Shown: in pieces, positions 32,715 through 40,788 of the stretch
Position numbering within the stretch: position 1 is the stretch's first letter
Layout: each line of letters opens with the position of its first letter
Made by a program: the position numbers and the translations under genes
The notes under the pieces: model-generated
What the model was told of the DNA's origin: nothing
Database searches by the model: none
The model's input: only the letters and a program-made list of their open reading frames with translations
DNA from: a virus
IMG/VR virus record: IMGVR_UViG_3300042988_000862
Span: 1 to 42,790 of that record
Strand: one strand, 5' to 3'
Length of the DNA stretch: 42,790 nucleotides

Positions 32715-33836
32715 TTACTTTGACCGCCGAGCAATTTCTTCTGGTTTTAATGTTATACCAGCTTTTTTCGCTATAGCAGCCATTCGCTTATCTGCATCAG
32801 ATATGTGTATGTCTTCACTTCTGATACCAGCAGTGCTTGACGATACACCATTTGGTGCTGATTTTAGACGTTCGAGTTCTTTCCTCATCACTTCGATTTG
32901 TGACTCTAATTCTTTTTCTTTGTTCTTCGCCCTTGTCTTTTGAAACTCATCGACCATGATAGCGAATCCGTCAGCTCTGTTTGCGTACTTGCCATTGGTA
33001 CTCTCGATAAACCGGAATAACTCACCTCTAACAGTTGTGTCTTTACGCAACGTGTCTTCGATAGCCGTTTCATCAAGACCTTTAGCTTTCAACTCAGCAG
33101 CAACTTTAAACAAATCGTATTCAGGGTTTTTCGTAACGACGTCTTTATATATCATCGCACGTTTACCTGAATCATCTTGAACGGTATTAACTACTTCCTG
33201 TTTCGGCGCAATAGATTTTAGCGTTTCTTCAAACTCCCTGTCATGGCGTAACGCACGGCGTGCTATCCATTCATTGAAGCGTATAGGGTCTTCAAGATTG
33301 AACGACTCCATGTCAGATACGCTCATCTCTCTACGAAGATGATATGCTTTTGTGCTATCTTCATCAGCGTATTTTGAACGCTTCTTTTCAAGCACATATT
33401 CTGCTCGTTCTTCTGCTGTCATATCCTCGACGACTGGCTCTTTAGGCTGTATTTTCGTTTCAAGCTCTTTAAACCGATTGTCGTACTCTGACAACTTCTT
33501 TTCAAGGAGTTCTTTCTCTTGTAAAAGAGCAGCGGCTTTTTCTTCCGCTTCCTTACGTTTACCTGTAAGTGTCGCTATCCTCTTTTGCGTCTTCTCAGAA
33601 AGTCCACCATCATCTTTTTCGTCAAGGTGCGAATCCTGACCAGCCTTGATGTCTGCTGTTTTTTCGTCCGATTTTGTATCGCCATTTTCATCAGGTTTTT
33701 TATCTTCCTTCTTACTTATGTCAACACCAAACCGTTCTTTCGCTAGGGCATTGAACCGTTCAAGTTTCTCGTCTTTTACAACGACTTGTTCCGAACCTTT
33801 TTCTTCTCCTACTTTTTCAATCGTCTGAGTTTCCAT
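32715..33836 (-). CDS. Scaffolding protein
   Basis: 373 residues, highly charged and helical, with a long Lys/Glu coiled coil (about 80-130) and a basic end (KPEEIARRSK). No Cys and no fold-like hydrophobic core. Scaffolds in podoviruses are this size, lie between portal and capsid genes, and use a basic C-terminal helix to bind capsid subunits, as seen here. Confidence 0.7.
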   Translation of the reverse strand: METQTIEKVGEEKGSEQVVVKDEKLERFNALAKERFGVDISKKEDKKPDENGDTKSDEKTADIKAGQDSHLDEKDDGGLSEKTQKRIATLTGKRKEAEEKAAALLQEKELLEKKLSEYDNRFKELETKIQPKEPVVEDMTAEERAEYVLEKKRSKYADEDSTKAYHLRREMSVSDMESFNLEDPIRFNEWIARRALRHDREFEETLKSIAPKQEVVNTVQDDSGKRAMIYKDVVTKNPEYDLFKVAAELKAKGLDETAIEDTLRKDTTVRGELFRFIESTNGKYANRADGFAIMVDEFQKTRAKNKEKELESQIEVMRKELERLKSAPNGVSSSTAGIRSEDIHISDADKRMAAIAKKAGITLKPEEIARRSK

Positions 33837-33849
33837 CGTTCTCCTTTAC

Positions 33850-33871
33850 CATGCGTTTTAAAGACCGCATG
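33850..33871 (-). promoter_or_regulatory. Hairpin in the scaffold 5' leader
   Basis: CATGCG / CGCATG arms with a 10-nt loop, ending about 9 nt before AAAGGAG and the scaffold ATG. It could tune scaffold expression relative to its neighbours or protect a processed 5' end. Confidence 0.4.
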
Positions 33872-33905
33872 AAACTTTTATTAAACTTACGAAACCAAAG
33901 ATTTA

Positions 33906-34241
33906 TTATGCCTCTTTGCGAGCATCAGCAGGTGACTTGCGTGGTCTACCTCTGCCTAATCGTACTACTTCGCCATTACCTTCATCAGCTGGGTCTTTCT
34001 CTGACGCAATAACTTCTTGGTCTATATCAACATTTGTTGACGTTGATTTGTTGCCCAGTATTGACTCAACATCAAAATCTTCTGTTTCTTTAATCCTATT
34101 ACGTTCACGAGCAATCAACGCATTAGTCACTTTAATCGCTTGTTCACGTGGTAAATGTTTCAACTCAGGACACGGTGGCAATACAAATCGTGCTACTGGT
34201 TTCTCTCGTTCCGCTGCGCTTCTGTAAACATTATCTCCCAT
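33906..34241 (-). CDS. AT-hook-like hypothetical protein
   Basis: 111 residues. LGRGRPRKSP near the C-terminus is a classical AT-hook core (GRP flanked by basic residues), suggesting minor-groove DNA binding. The centre is acidic and flexible. The start overlaps the stop of the 71-residue gene by 1 nt. Position between portal and scaffold suggests a virion or packaging accessory. Confidence 0.55.
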   Translation of the reverse strand: MGDNVYRSAAEREKPVARFVLPPCPELKHLPREQAIKVTNALIARERNRIKETEDFDVESILGNKSTSTNVDIDQEVIASEKDPADEGNGEVVRLGRGRPRKSPADARKEA

Positions 34242-34456
34242 TACATACCCCTTTCGTTTTTAATTTCGCAACTCCATTGCATTAGCGATTCCACTTCCTT
34301 CAACCTCGCCCCCAGTTCCATCAAGTCCTTGCTGTCTTGGCATTTGACCGCCACTAATATCTGCGCTTCCAACTTGCCCTTGCGTTCCTCCAGCGCCTCC
34401 TGAACCAAGTCCCATTGCGGACTGTTCACTAGTTCCTTTAGGTGTTCCTTGTCCAT
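34241..34456 (-). CDS. Small head protein overlapping the portal gene
   Basis: 71 residues, helical (HLKELVNSPQWDLVQEALEE, LGARLKEVESLMQW). Proteins with 'SPxWD.L...L' starts lie after portal genes in many phages. The first 197 nt overlap the Gly/Gln-rich end of the portal gene in another frame. Support for being real: GGGGG ribosome site 5-6 nt before the ATG, and a stop overlapping the next ATG. Confidence 0.6.
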   Translation of the reverse strand: MDKEHLKELVNSPQWDLVQEALEERKGKLEAQILVAVKCQDSKDLMELGARLKEVESLMQWSCEIKNERGM

Positions 34457-36497
34457 TGTACCCCCTGTGCATTAAGTTCTGTATTGCCATCTGTGTACTC
34501 ATCATCTCAGCAAACATCTCTTTTTGATACAGTGCAACATTTATCATCGTCTTTTGAATATGTTCATTAAAAAAACCACGGTATTCAGCAGGTATATCGT
34601 GCATACTTTCTGTGTACTGCTTCAAATGCCCTTCAAGATGGTTCATCGCTTCGGCAGTAGAACCCTCAGGTGGGTCTATACGTTCACCTTGCTTTAATCT
34701 ATAAAACTCGTCTTTAATAGAATCAGATACGCCATTAATGGCTTTCGGTTCTGGTGGCATATATAATTCAGGATTGTCCGCACCTGCACCACGCATAGCA
34801 TCTTTTGTTAACCGATAAAATCCTTGTGCATTTACTTGCGGATTAAACATCGGATTAGTGCTAAACGTTTCATATCGTTTCATCGCAAGCATCGCTTCAA
34901 ATGCTTTACTACCTGCGACTATATCCGGCGACATCTGGGCATCATACTGACCTTGTAATTGGTCAATAGTAAGGTTACGGTGCAATGATTTTCCATCACC
35001 TTCAAGCAAGTTCTCAAAGAAGTCAGGTGGCGACCATTGCTGATAATATGACATCAATAACGCTTGTGCTTCACATATTGACTCTTGTAATGTCTTGACC
35101 CATAAACTAAATCGTGTTTCGCTCTTGCTTTCAACAAGATTATCCCTAGTAGCGGTAGTATCATTCGATTGTGTAGTCAAAAAGTATGATGCTGAACCTG
35201 TCATACGTTCAAGCGATTCAATAAGTAAACGTATCATGTTCTCGCCCCACGCCATAGATCGTTGGATGGTCGGGAACACTATTTCGTTCGGTGCTTCAAC
35301 AGGTATCAATTTACCCGGCTCAATATCATATGTGCCTTTAATGCTTTCAGCATTCTTGTTGTAAAACCCGAATGGACAATTCACTACTGTCTGATAATCT
35401 GTCATCTGATTAAATATCGTGTTGATACCGTTACATATCTGTGCAACGTGTTCAGGCATACCACGACCACGCAGTTTACCGGGGTATTGTATAAATGGCG
35501 TTGATACAAACGGACGTTTATTCGACCTGTTTATCTTGCGTAACGGTTTACCGCTTAAAAACGTTCGTGTTGCTTCATGTACACAAAACACGTATTCTTC
35601 AAGCGTTCCATTCTTCTCAAATTTACCGTACCACTCAAGTATATCTTGTGGCTTATACAAGAAATCCACATCATCATCAGTGATACTTTCATGTAATGTC
35701 TTAAGTTTCTGTTCTTTAGTTCCGTCTACTACCATGCCTTGGTCTGCTTCCGCTTTCTTTTCAAATCCTTCTGATTTAACAAAAACACCACGTTTTATCA
35801 AGTCTTTTATCTCGTAACCGTACTTGTGTATGACGTGTATAACGTGTGCTACTTCTTGAAGTGATATGCCATAGGCAGGAGTCAATATATCTTCGACATC
35901 AGCTATGTTCTCAAGTACTCCATACTCACGGCGCATAGTTTCTGTCTTGACTTTCATCTTTCCCGATTCATCTGGTATCTGTCTATCAACCGTTTCGTAA
36001 TATACTTTCCAGTAGACTTTAAATACAGAAAATCCACACACAACACAATTGTGTATGAAATCAAATACGTTCTTCGTCATAGACAAACGCTTGTCTTCAA
36101 CGATTGCTTTTGCAGCACGACTTAAATTGTTGCTATAATCTTTATCGTTTTTTCCTGACGCTATAAAATGTAATGAATTAGGATTCCAACACGTTGCGGA
36201 TAATGTCGGGATAAGTGAATCACATACGGACGCATTAAATCCAATGTTCCTATCAGCCATCCATGAACGTTTCGCAAGTCCTTCGACTTTAGATGGTGGT
36301 TCAGACGTATACATCTTGTAATTTAACGCTAGCTGTTTTTTCCAAGCATCAAGTTCTTTTCTATCACGTTCAGCATCATCAATGACCATCGAAACAATAC
36401 GCAATTGTTCTTCAGCAGAAAACTTATCAGTTTCTATTTGTGGTTCAACACGATTGTTTTTGATATCTTTATCTTCGATAGGATTCTGGTCTGACAT
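34260..36497 (-). CDS. Portal protein
   Basis: 745 residues, no signal peptide. Typical podovirus portal features: RDRKELDAWKKQLALNYKMY, RSWMADRNIGFNASVCDSLI, FVSTPFIQYPGKLRGRGMPE, MTGSASYFLTTQSNDTTATRDNL. The C-terminal 70 residues are Gly/Gln-rich and overlap another gene. Twelve copies form the ring through which DNA enters and leaves. It has its own promoter 64 bp upstream. Confidence 0.85.
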   Translation of the reverse strand: MSDQNPIEDKDIKNNRVEPQIETDKFSAEEQLRIVSMVIDDAERDRKELDAWKKQLALNYKMYTSEPPSKVEGLAKRSWMADRNIGFNASVCDSLIPTLSATCWNPNSLHFIASGKNDKDYSNNLSRAAKAIVEDKRLSMTKNVFDFIHNCVVCGFSVFKVYWKVYYETVDRQIPDESGKMKVKTETMRREYGVLENIADVEDILTPAYGISLQEVAHVIHVIHKYGYEIKDLIKRGVFVKSEGFEKKAEADQGMVVDGTKEQKLKTLHESITDDDVDFLYKPQDILEWYGKFEKNGTLEEYVFCVHEATRTFLSGKPLRKINRSNKRPFVSTPFIQYPGKLRGRGMPEHVAQICNGINTIFNQMTDYQTVVNCPFGFYNKNAESIKGTYDIEPGKLIPVEAPNEIVFPTIQRSMAWGENMIRLLIESLERMTGSASYFLTTQSNDTTATRDNLVESKSETRFSLWVKTLQESICEAQALLMSYYQQWSPPDFFENLLEGDGKSLHRNLTIDQLQGQYDAQMSPDIVAGSKAFEAMLAMKRYETFSTNPMFNPQVNAQGFYRLTKDAMRGAGADNPELYMPPEPKAINGVSDSIKDEFYRLKQGERIDPPEGSTAEAMNHLEGHLKQYTESMHDIPAEYRGFFNEHIQKTMINVALYQKEMFAEMMSTQMAIQNLMHRGYNGQGTPKGTSEQSAMGLGSGGAGGTQGQVGSADISGGQMPRQQGLDGTGGEVEGSGIANAMELRN

Positions 36498-36560
36498 ATG
36501 CCCTGCTTTTTATCTCACAAGGCGTATGCTTATTGCAGTGACGCACAGCTATACAACAAC

Positions 36561-36589
36561 AATATAAAACACAAATACTTATTTGTCAA
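36561..36589 (-). promoter_or_regulatory. Sigma-70 promoter for portal and structural genes
   Basis: On the minus strand: TTGACA (36584-36589), a 17-bp spacer, TATATT (36561-36566). It sits in the 97-bp gap between the hydrolase and portal genes and gives the structural block a second start besides the one at 40023-40051. Confidence 0.82.
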
Positions 36590-36594
36590 TACAT

Positions 36595-36984
36595 TTATGT
36601 AAGAAACACATGATTACCTATCTCTGCCATTATAACCATATCATCAGCCCATGATGGACGTTTGTCAGAATAGTACAACTTCCGTGTCAAATAATGGTCA
36701 GCACCTCGTGTGCTATCTTTTATCAACTTAAAAAACACGCCTGAATATAAACACATAGCAAGCGCATCGGTTACATCGTTCACGTCTTTATAGTTTCGTT
36801 CACACATCGGCATATCTTCATACGCTGAGAACTGGAATCGTTGTGTAACAATATCATAAGCCGATTTATTGCGTTTATCCATCCTGTTCGCTATTACACA
36901 CGCAACAGCTTTCATTCCTTCAACACCTTCACCACCTGCTTCACCCGCAATCACTAGTGACACTATCTTTGTCTTCTCGTCCAT
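36595..36984 (-). CDS. SleB-like cell-wall hydrolase
   Basis: 129 residues. AGEAGGEGVEGMKAVACVIANR holds catalytic Glu15; QFSAYED, TRGADHYL and the end PSWADDMVIMAEIGNHVFL are all hallmarks of the Hydrolase_2/SleB family, which cuts peptidoglycan glycan strands. No signal peptide, so release needs a holin. AAAGGACATCA precedes the ATG. It lies between terminase and portal genes rather than by the holin candidate. Confidence 0.8.
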   Translation of the reverse strand: MDEKTKIVSLVIAGEAGGEGVEGMKAVACVIANRMDKRNKSAYDIVTQRFQFSAYEDMPMCERNYKDVNDVTDALAMCLYSGVFFKLIKDSTRGADHYLTRKLYYSDKRPSWADDMVIMAEIGNHVFLT

Positions 36985-37141
36985 TGATGTCCTTTGGTAT
37001 TAATAACTGTGAATATGATATATTTATCCTGTTCCCAACGTGACCTGATACAAACGTGAACGACACGCTACCAGTAAATCCTTCAACACAACATTGTTTC
37101 ATCGTTTCAACTGCTTTCTCTAACGATTGTCCATACTTCAA
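36941..37141 (-). CDS. Small beta-hairpin protein
   Basis: 66 residues. A helical start (LEKAVETMKQCC) leads to GSVSFTFVSGHVGNRINISYSQLL, a pattern shared with small phage proteins of the DUF2292 type. Only a TTG start (37141) is available, overlapping the terminase stop, so coupling would be needed. The 44-nt overlap with the hydrolase gene and poor start lower confidence. Confidence 0.5.
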   Translation of the reverse strand: MKYGQSLEKAVETMKQCCVEGFTGSVSFTFVSGHVGNRINISYSQLLIPKDINGREDKDSVTSDCG

Positions 37142-38640
37142 TATACACGCTCGCCTTCGTCTTGCCTATAGTTAGCAGGCTCGACATATTTTGGTGTTGA
37201 TGTCCAAAAGTATCTGACACAATCACAGAAATCTTTATACTTTTCAATAAGTATCGTTCTATCACGCATATCACCATCACGAGTTTCTGGCGATTTAAAG
37301 CTGTACTTGCTCATATGTTCAATAGTGTTCTTGCAGTGTGAACAGAAATATATCTGCGGTTGTACTGTTATCAATTCGCCTTTAACAACAAATCGTAACG
37401 CTTCTTTAACAGCAAGATGACCAGCATCTATTGAATCAAAGGCATCTTTAAAGTATAACCCACGTCTTGATAATTCACGTATCGGTGTCGTCGAACTATC
37501 AACACCTTCACGGACTGACAACTTGACGGTCTTACGTCCAAAGTTAGGGTCAATCAATCTACGTACATCTTTAGCATTTAAATCGTTCTTTAAGTATCGT
37601 TCACGTTCTTTTATCAATTCAGCGTAATCATCATACGTCTTATCATCATACGGTATATCATCAAACGGTCTATCAGGATACTCATCGACTAAGTACGCAC
37701 TACCGCTCTTATTGACAACCCACCATTGTATCGCCCAAGGTTTTCTATCGTGTGGGTCAAGCACTGTATACAATGTGTTGTTCTTTTCAGGAACGTGTGA
37801 ATAATCTATGACGTGTACTGTCCTTGAAAACATTGGGTATACACGACCTGCAACATCAGTAGGAATACCATATATACGTGACATAAGTTCTATGTCGCTC
37901 ATATATTTCACTTCTTGAATCAATCGGTCTTTATCTATGTACGGATTGTCCGTTGTCCATAAGAAGTAGAGCTTCCATCCTTTGTTCTCTGCTATTATCG
38001 GTAACGTTTTATTAACCAGTGGTGCATGACGTATTTCAACAGCGGTATACCCTTCAAGTACATCGTTCATCAACTGCGACATACCTTTAAGAGGTGTCAT
38101 CGTCATAAGAAACTCACCGTTTCTATCTAACAATCGCAATCGTTGCTCTTTGAATATATCAATCGGTGCTTCTTCATCAAACCATGCTCCATCACAGTCT
38201 TCACCTTGATACGAGTCACGACCTTGGTCAAACGATTTGAAACTTATCTCACTACTGTTTTTAAGGATTATCTTACGATTAGTATATCCATTAGCTTCAC
38301 TATATGTACCGTACTTTATAAGATGTTTAGGTAAATACTCGTATATCTTACGTTGTTGTATATCACGGCTATCTGCGTATGTCGTTCCTGATACCCACCA
38401 TTTTTGTTTAGGTTTTTCAATACATCTTTTAAGTACATACGGTGCGCCGGCGTTGCTCTTTCCGGAGCGATTCCCACCAGCTAACAGTTTCATCTTACAT
38501 GGGTCATCAAAAAACTTTTGTTGCATCGGTAACGGGTCAAAGAATGAAAGAGGGTCACGTTTCTTCCTGTACAGATACTCCATCATAAGTTCTTTCTGTG
38601 TACAGGTCTTACCATCTGGAAGAACTATTGTATCAGACAA
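37138..38640 (-). CDS. terL: Terminase large subunit
   Basis: 500 residues. Walker A is GGNRSGKS at 55-62; Walker B GAWFDEE at 151-157; a coupling motif TMTPLKGM at 180-187. The nuclease domain starts near TVLDPHDRKPW, with DPNFGRK and KDFCDCVRYF supplying further acidic residues. It cuts concatemeric DNA and pumps it through the portal. The start is TTG with CGAGGT 5 nt upstream; no in-frame ATG precedes the Walker box sensibly. The small-subunit gene lies 10 nt before it. Confidence 0.9.
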   Translation of the reverse strand: MSDTIVLPDGKTCTQKELMMEYLYRKKRDPLSFFDPLPMQQKFFDDPCKMKLLAGGNRSGKSNAGAPYVLKRCIEKPKQKWWVSGTTYADSRDIQQRKIYEYLPKHLIKYGTYSEANGYTNRKIILKNSSEISFKSFDQGRDSYQGEDCDGAWFDEEAPIDIFKEQRLRLLDRNGEFLMTMTPLKGMSQLMNDVLEGYTAVEIRHAPLVNKTLPIIAENKGWKLYFLWTTDNPYIDKDRLIQEVKYMSDIELMSRIYGIPTDVAGRVYPMFSRTVHVIDYSHVPEKNNTLYTVLDPHDRKPWAIQWWVVNKSGSAYLVDEYPDRPFDDIPYDDKTYDDYAELIKERERYLKNDLNAKDVRRLIDPNFGRKTVKLSVREGVDSSTTPIRELSRRGLYFKDAFDSIDAGHLAVKEALRFVVKGELITVQPQIYFCSHCKNTIEHMSKYSFKSPETRDGDMRDRTILIEKYKDFCDCVRYFWTSTPKYVEPANYRQDEGERVY

Positions 38641-38650
38641 CGATACCTCG

Positions 38651-39175
38651 TTATTTTAATCCAAGGTCTTTACGTATCATTGCTTTAAGTTGTTCATCGT
38701 CAGTAGCATTTAATTTTTCTATAAGACTAGTTTTATCAATAATCTCTATGTCTTGTCTTGCGCCAAATTTTTTCGGTAACAACTTTTCTGCTATCCACTT
38801 TCTTGAATCAACTCTAAGTTTTGACCTGTTGATATTCTCATGGTCACAAACTGCCATACTCGTTCCGTTTCTTAATTCTTTTTCAACAAAATCGTTAGTC
38901 CCATTATCACTTATATCTATTATATCGTCTGACATAATCTCTGCCTGAACTCTCCGTGCTTGCTCGTAGCGGTTACAAAAGTCTATTAAATCATTATCTT
39001 TTTTTGCTGTTCCTTTCAATAACCATCTACAAACAGTCAATTTATTTGGCATACCATCATCTCTACAAATCGAGTTTAAACTTTCACCAAGCATAATACG
39101 TTCACATATTTCATCAGCTAATTTATCAGAATAGATAGTAGGTCTACCCATTTTTTTTTTAGGTTTGTCAATCAT
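38651..39175 (-). CDS. terS: Terminase small subunit (Sf6-type)
   Basis: 174 residues. GRPTIYSDKLADEICERIMLGESL then VCRWLLKG is the DNA-binding helix-turn-helix; RYEQARRVQAEIMSDDIIDISDNG, DHENINRSKLRVDSRKWIAEKLLPKKFG is the oligomerisation core of Sf6-like small terminases. It recognises the packaging site and loads the large subunit. It overlaps the GroES-like gene by 8 nt. Confidence 0.85.
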   Translation of the reverse strand: MIDKPKKKMGRPTIYSDKLADEICERIMLGESLNSICRDDGMPNKLTVCRWLLKGTAKKDNDLIDFCNRYEQARRVQAEIMSDDIIDISDNGTNDFVEKELRNGTSMAVCDHENINRSKLRVDSRKWIAEKLLPKKFGARQDIEIIDKTSLIEKLNATDDEQLKAMIRKDLGLK

Positions 39176-39464
39176 TTTTATTCACTTTACCATGAACCCA
39201 TGCTTCACGCATGACCCACAGTTCTTGATTATCGACGTATATTTTACGTCCTTCAGTTTTTTGACAGACAAGCATATCACCTATTTTAATATCATCTTTA
39301 TATGGGTAATCGTTTCCTATAGCAACAACTTCTGATAATTCGTCAGCGACATAAAGTTTATAGAAATTAGTACCTTCAGGAATAACGATAGTAGATGATT
39401 TAGATCGTATTGTATCGATATGTTTACGAACGATGATATTAGAACCGATAGCTTTAACTACCAT
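39168..39464 (-). CDS. GroES-like co-chaperonin
   Basis: 98 residues from ATG 39464 after GAGGCGAAG. The order VKAIGSNIIVRKH, STIVIPEGTNF, SEVVAIGNDYPYKDDIKIGDMLVCQK and ELWVMREAWVHGKV follows Cpn10: barrel strand, mobile loop, dome, then 'vkvGD.V'. Phage co-chaperonins (T4 gp31 is the known case) adapt host GroEL to fold large capsid proteins. The length matches. The mobile loop is Ser/Thr-rich rather than the usual Gly-Gly-Ile-Val-Leu. Position next to terminase fits assembly. Confidence 0.72.
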   Translation of the reverse strand: MVVKAIGSNIIVRKHIDTIRSKSSTIVIPEGTNFYKLYVADELSEVVAIGNDYPYKDDIKIGDMLVCQKTEGRKIYVDNQELWVMREAWVHGKVNKND

Positions 39465-39799
39465 AACTTCGCCTCGATAATAGAGATACAATCAGCGTCG
39501 ATAATAATATTTTTTTTACCTGAGCGGATAGTTATATACGTTTTATATACTTTTTGTTCCTGCGTAGTTGATTCTATTGTATCAGAAGCTTTCTTTTGAC
39601 GTTGTGTTGTTTCAATTGAGTTTGATGATATAGATTGTTCTTCTTGAGAAGACACGCTAATAAGAGTACCGGAATATTCTTTTGATTGGCATATAACTAA
39701 AACATTTTTGTCGATAAGTTCATCGAAAATATTTTTATCAAAAGCGAATGATTGATTTGATACGATTAATAGAGCAATAAGAACAAACAATTTTTTCAT
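39458..39799 (-). CDS. Exported Ser/Gln-rich small protein
   Basis: 113 residues with signal peptide MKKLFVLIALLIVSNQSFA. The mature part has a Ser/Gln/Thr-rich centre and ends in beta strands (YITIRSGKKNIIIDADCISI), resembling a small beta barrel. AAAAGGTAG precedes the ATG. Unknown role; it is the second gene of the late operon, so it is made early in the late phase. Confidence 0.55.
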   Translation of the reverse strand: MKKLFVLIALLIVSNQSFAFDKNIFDELIDKNVLVICQSKEYSGTLISVSSQEEQSISSNSIETTQRQKKASDTIESTTQEQKVYKTYITIRSGKKNIIIDADCISIIEAKLW

Positions 39800-39821
39800 A
39801 TACTACCTTTTGATTATCGGT

Positions 39822-40001
39822 TCAGCCATTACCCATACCATACCAACACAAAAATAAAAAATAGCTAACAGTGATAATATCACGTTTATAAAAACCGTTC
39901 GAATCTTTTTTAAAATATTGTTTGATAGCATAATGGATAAGAGAGATGAGAGTAAATGTTATAAAAATCGCAACCCATGAAAGATATAGACTAATAAACA
40001 T
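39822..40001 (-). CDS. Small membrane protein, first late-operon gene
   Basis: 59 residues from ATG 40001. The frame is open to TTG 40034, but that lies upstream of the predicted start site (about 40016), so ATG 40001 is chosen. Two hydrophobic segments flank a basic loop (KQYFKKDSNGFYKRD). Function is not recognised. Confidence 0.5.
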   Translation of the reverse strand: MFISLYLSWVAIFITFTLISLIHYAIKQYFKKDSNGFYKRDIITVSYFLFLCWYGMGNG

Positions 40002-40022
40002 TTTAAAGATATCCACAAATAG

Positions 40023-40051
40023 ACTGTACAACAATAGTTGAAGTATGTCAA
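40023..40051 (-). promoter_or_regulatory. Late promoter overlapping octamer array
   Basis: On the minus strand: TTGACA (40046-40051), a 17-bp spacer, TACAGT (40023-40028). The -35 box lies within the second octamer of the array, so a protein bound there could block or activate the leftward late operon. Confidence 0.75.
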
Positions 40052-40142
40052 GTAAATACTTTAAGTAGATGAAGTAGTTAAAGTGATTACTTTAAGTACA
40101 TGAAGTAAACGCTTTAAGTAGTTGAAGTAATTACTTTAAGTA
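40038..40142 (+). repeat. Array of ten octamers at 9/13-bp spacing (iteron/operator)
   Basis: Ten copies of [TAG]T[TGAC]AAGT[AG] start at 40038, 40047, 40060, 40069, 40078, 40091, 40100, 40113, 40122 and 40135. Steps are 9, 13, 9, 9, 13, 9, 13, 9, 13 bp. Two steps make 22 bp, about two helical turns, so bound proteins would line one face. It overlaps the late promoter. It may be an operator, a replication origin, or both. Confidence 0.9.
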
Positions 40143-40180
40143 TAAGAGGTTGTTTAATGAGAAAATTCGTTAAGGCAGAG

Positions 40181-40209
40181 TTGTTACCAACGGTGGAATA
40201 TCATATAAT
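40181..40209 (+). promoter_or_regulatory. Candidate rightward promoter
   Basis: TTGTTA 40181-40186, a 17-bp spacer, TATAAT 40204-40209 (perfect -10, 4/6 -35). The predicted start (about 40216) is only 50 nt before a hairpin with T-run, so it would make a very short RNA. Confidence 0.5.
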
Positions 40210-40234
40210 ATCATGCCGCTGCGCTACGCTTGCG

Positions 40235-40270
40235 CCTGCTTCGTTTCACTTCGCAGGTCTTGTGTTTTTT
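40235..40270 (+). terminator. Hairpin and T-run (possible end of a small RNA)
   Basis: CCTGC 40235-40239 pairs with GCAGG 40253-40257, followed by TCTTGTG and seven T's (40264-40270). The stem is only 5 bp with a 13-nt loop, so termination may be weak. Confidence 0.4.
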
Positions 40271-40307
40271 TAATATCGTTCAAATTCAAAATGCGGAATA
40301 TCAATCG

Positions 40308-40335
40308 TAGCTTACAAAGCTATCTAGATTATAGC
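40308..40335 (+). promoter_or_regulatory. Two adjacent dyads, operator-like
   Basis: TAGCTT-aca-AAGCTA (40308-40322) is a perfect 6-bp dyad. GCTAT-7 nt-ATAGC (40319-40335) overlaps it. They lie between the two octamer clusters and look like regulator sites. Confidence 0.45.
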
Positions 40336-40391
40336 ACATGTCACCTAATAATATTGGTATGATGTTGGGGTGTGGTGTGATGTGTGTTTTT

Positions 40392-40464
40392 TACTTTAAG
40401 TCATTGATAAAATAACGTAATAGAATCAATGTTCTTAAAGTAGTTAAAGTAAATGCTTTAAGTG
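40392..40464 (+). repeat. Second octamer cluster
   Basis: Four more octamers of the same family start at 40395, 40435, 40444 and 40457; the last three again step 9 and 13 bp. This supports the 9/13 rule seen in the first array 250 bp away. Confidence 0.75.
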
Positions 40465-40482
40465 GTAGTGATGTATCTATTT

Positions 40483-40610
40483 TAGGTTATATACCTATAT
40501 AATACGCTATAAACACGAATAAGCATTGATTTTATTGAGTTAAATCTACCTCTTTCATAAAGGGCTCTATTTTCAACGATACATAGCGGGGTAATGGTAG
40601 TATAGCCCTT
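40483..40610 (+). promoter_or_regulatory. Inverted repeats in the control region
   Basis: TAGGT-TATAT-ACCTA lies at 40483-40497. AAGGGCTcTAT near 40559-40570 pairs with ATAGCCCTT at 40602-40610 across a 31-nt loop. Apart from these, the octamers and the promoters, no gene was recognised between 40002 and 40788 (a 38-codon ORF at 40157 is doubtful). Confidence 0.45.
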
Positions 40611-40701
40611 AATATTGGCTAATATCCTTTAACTACCTGTAGTGGTATACCTAAAAAACCACAATATGTAGTAAAACAGCATAAAATAGTTGCTTATAAT
40701 C

Positions 40702-40730
40702 TTTACTTAGCGTGATATACATGATATACT
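40702..40730 (+). promoter_or_regulatory. Promoter for the rightward small-gene block
   Basis: TTTACT 40702-40707, a 17-bp spacer, TATACT 40725-40730. It starts a transcript about 50 nt before the first ATG at 40789. Confidence 0.65.
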
Positions 40731-40788
40731 CTTAATTAGATAGAGGGATCGAGCTGACGGCGAAACGGTTAAAAGTGGAGGTAGTGAG

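Noticed and set aside
40157-40273. 38-codon ORF in the control region
   Set aside because: It has an AAGAGG site, but the second half reads through the hairpin and T-run and gives an unlikely Cys/Phe-rich tail. Left out as a gene.
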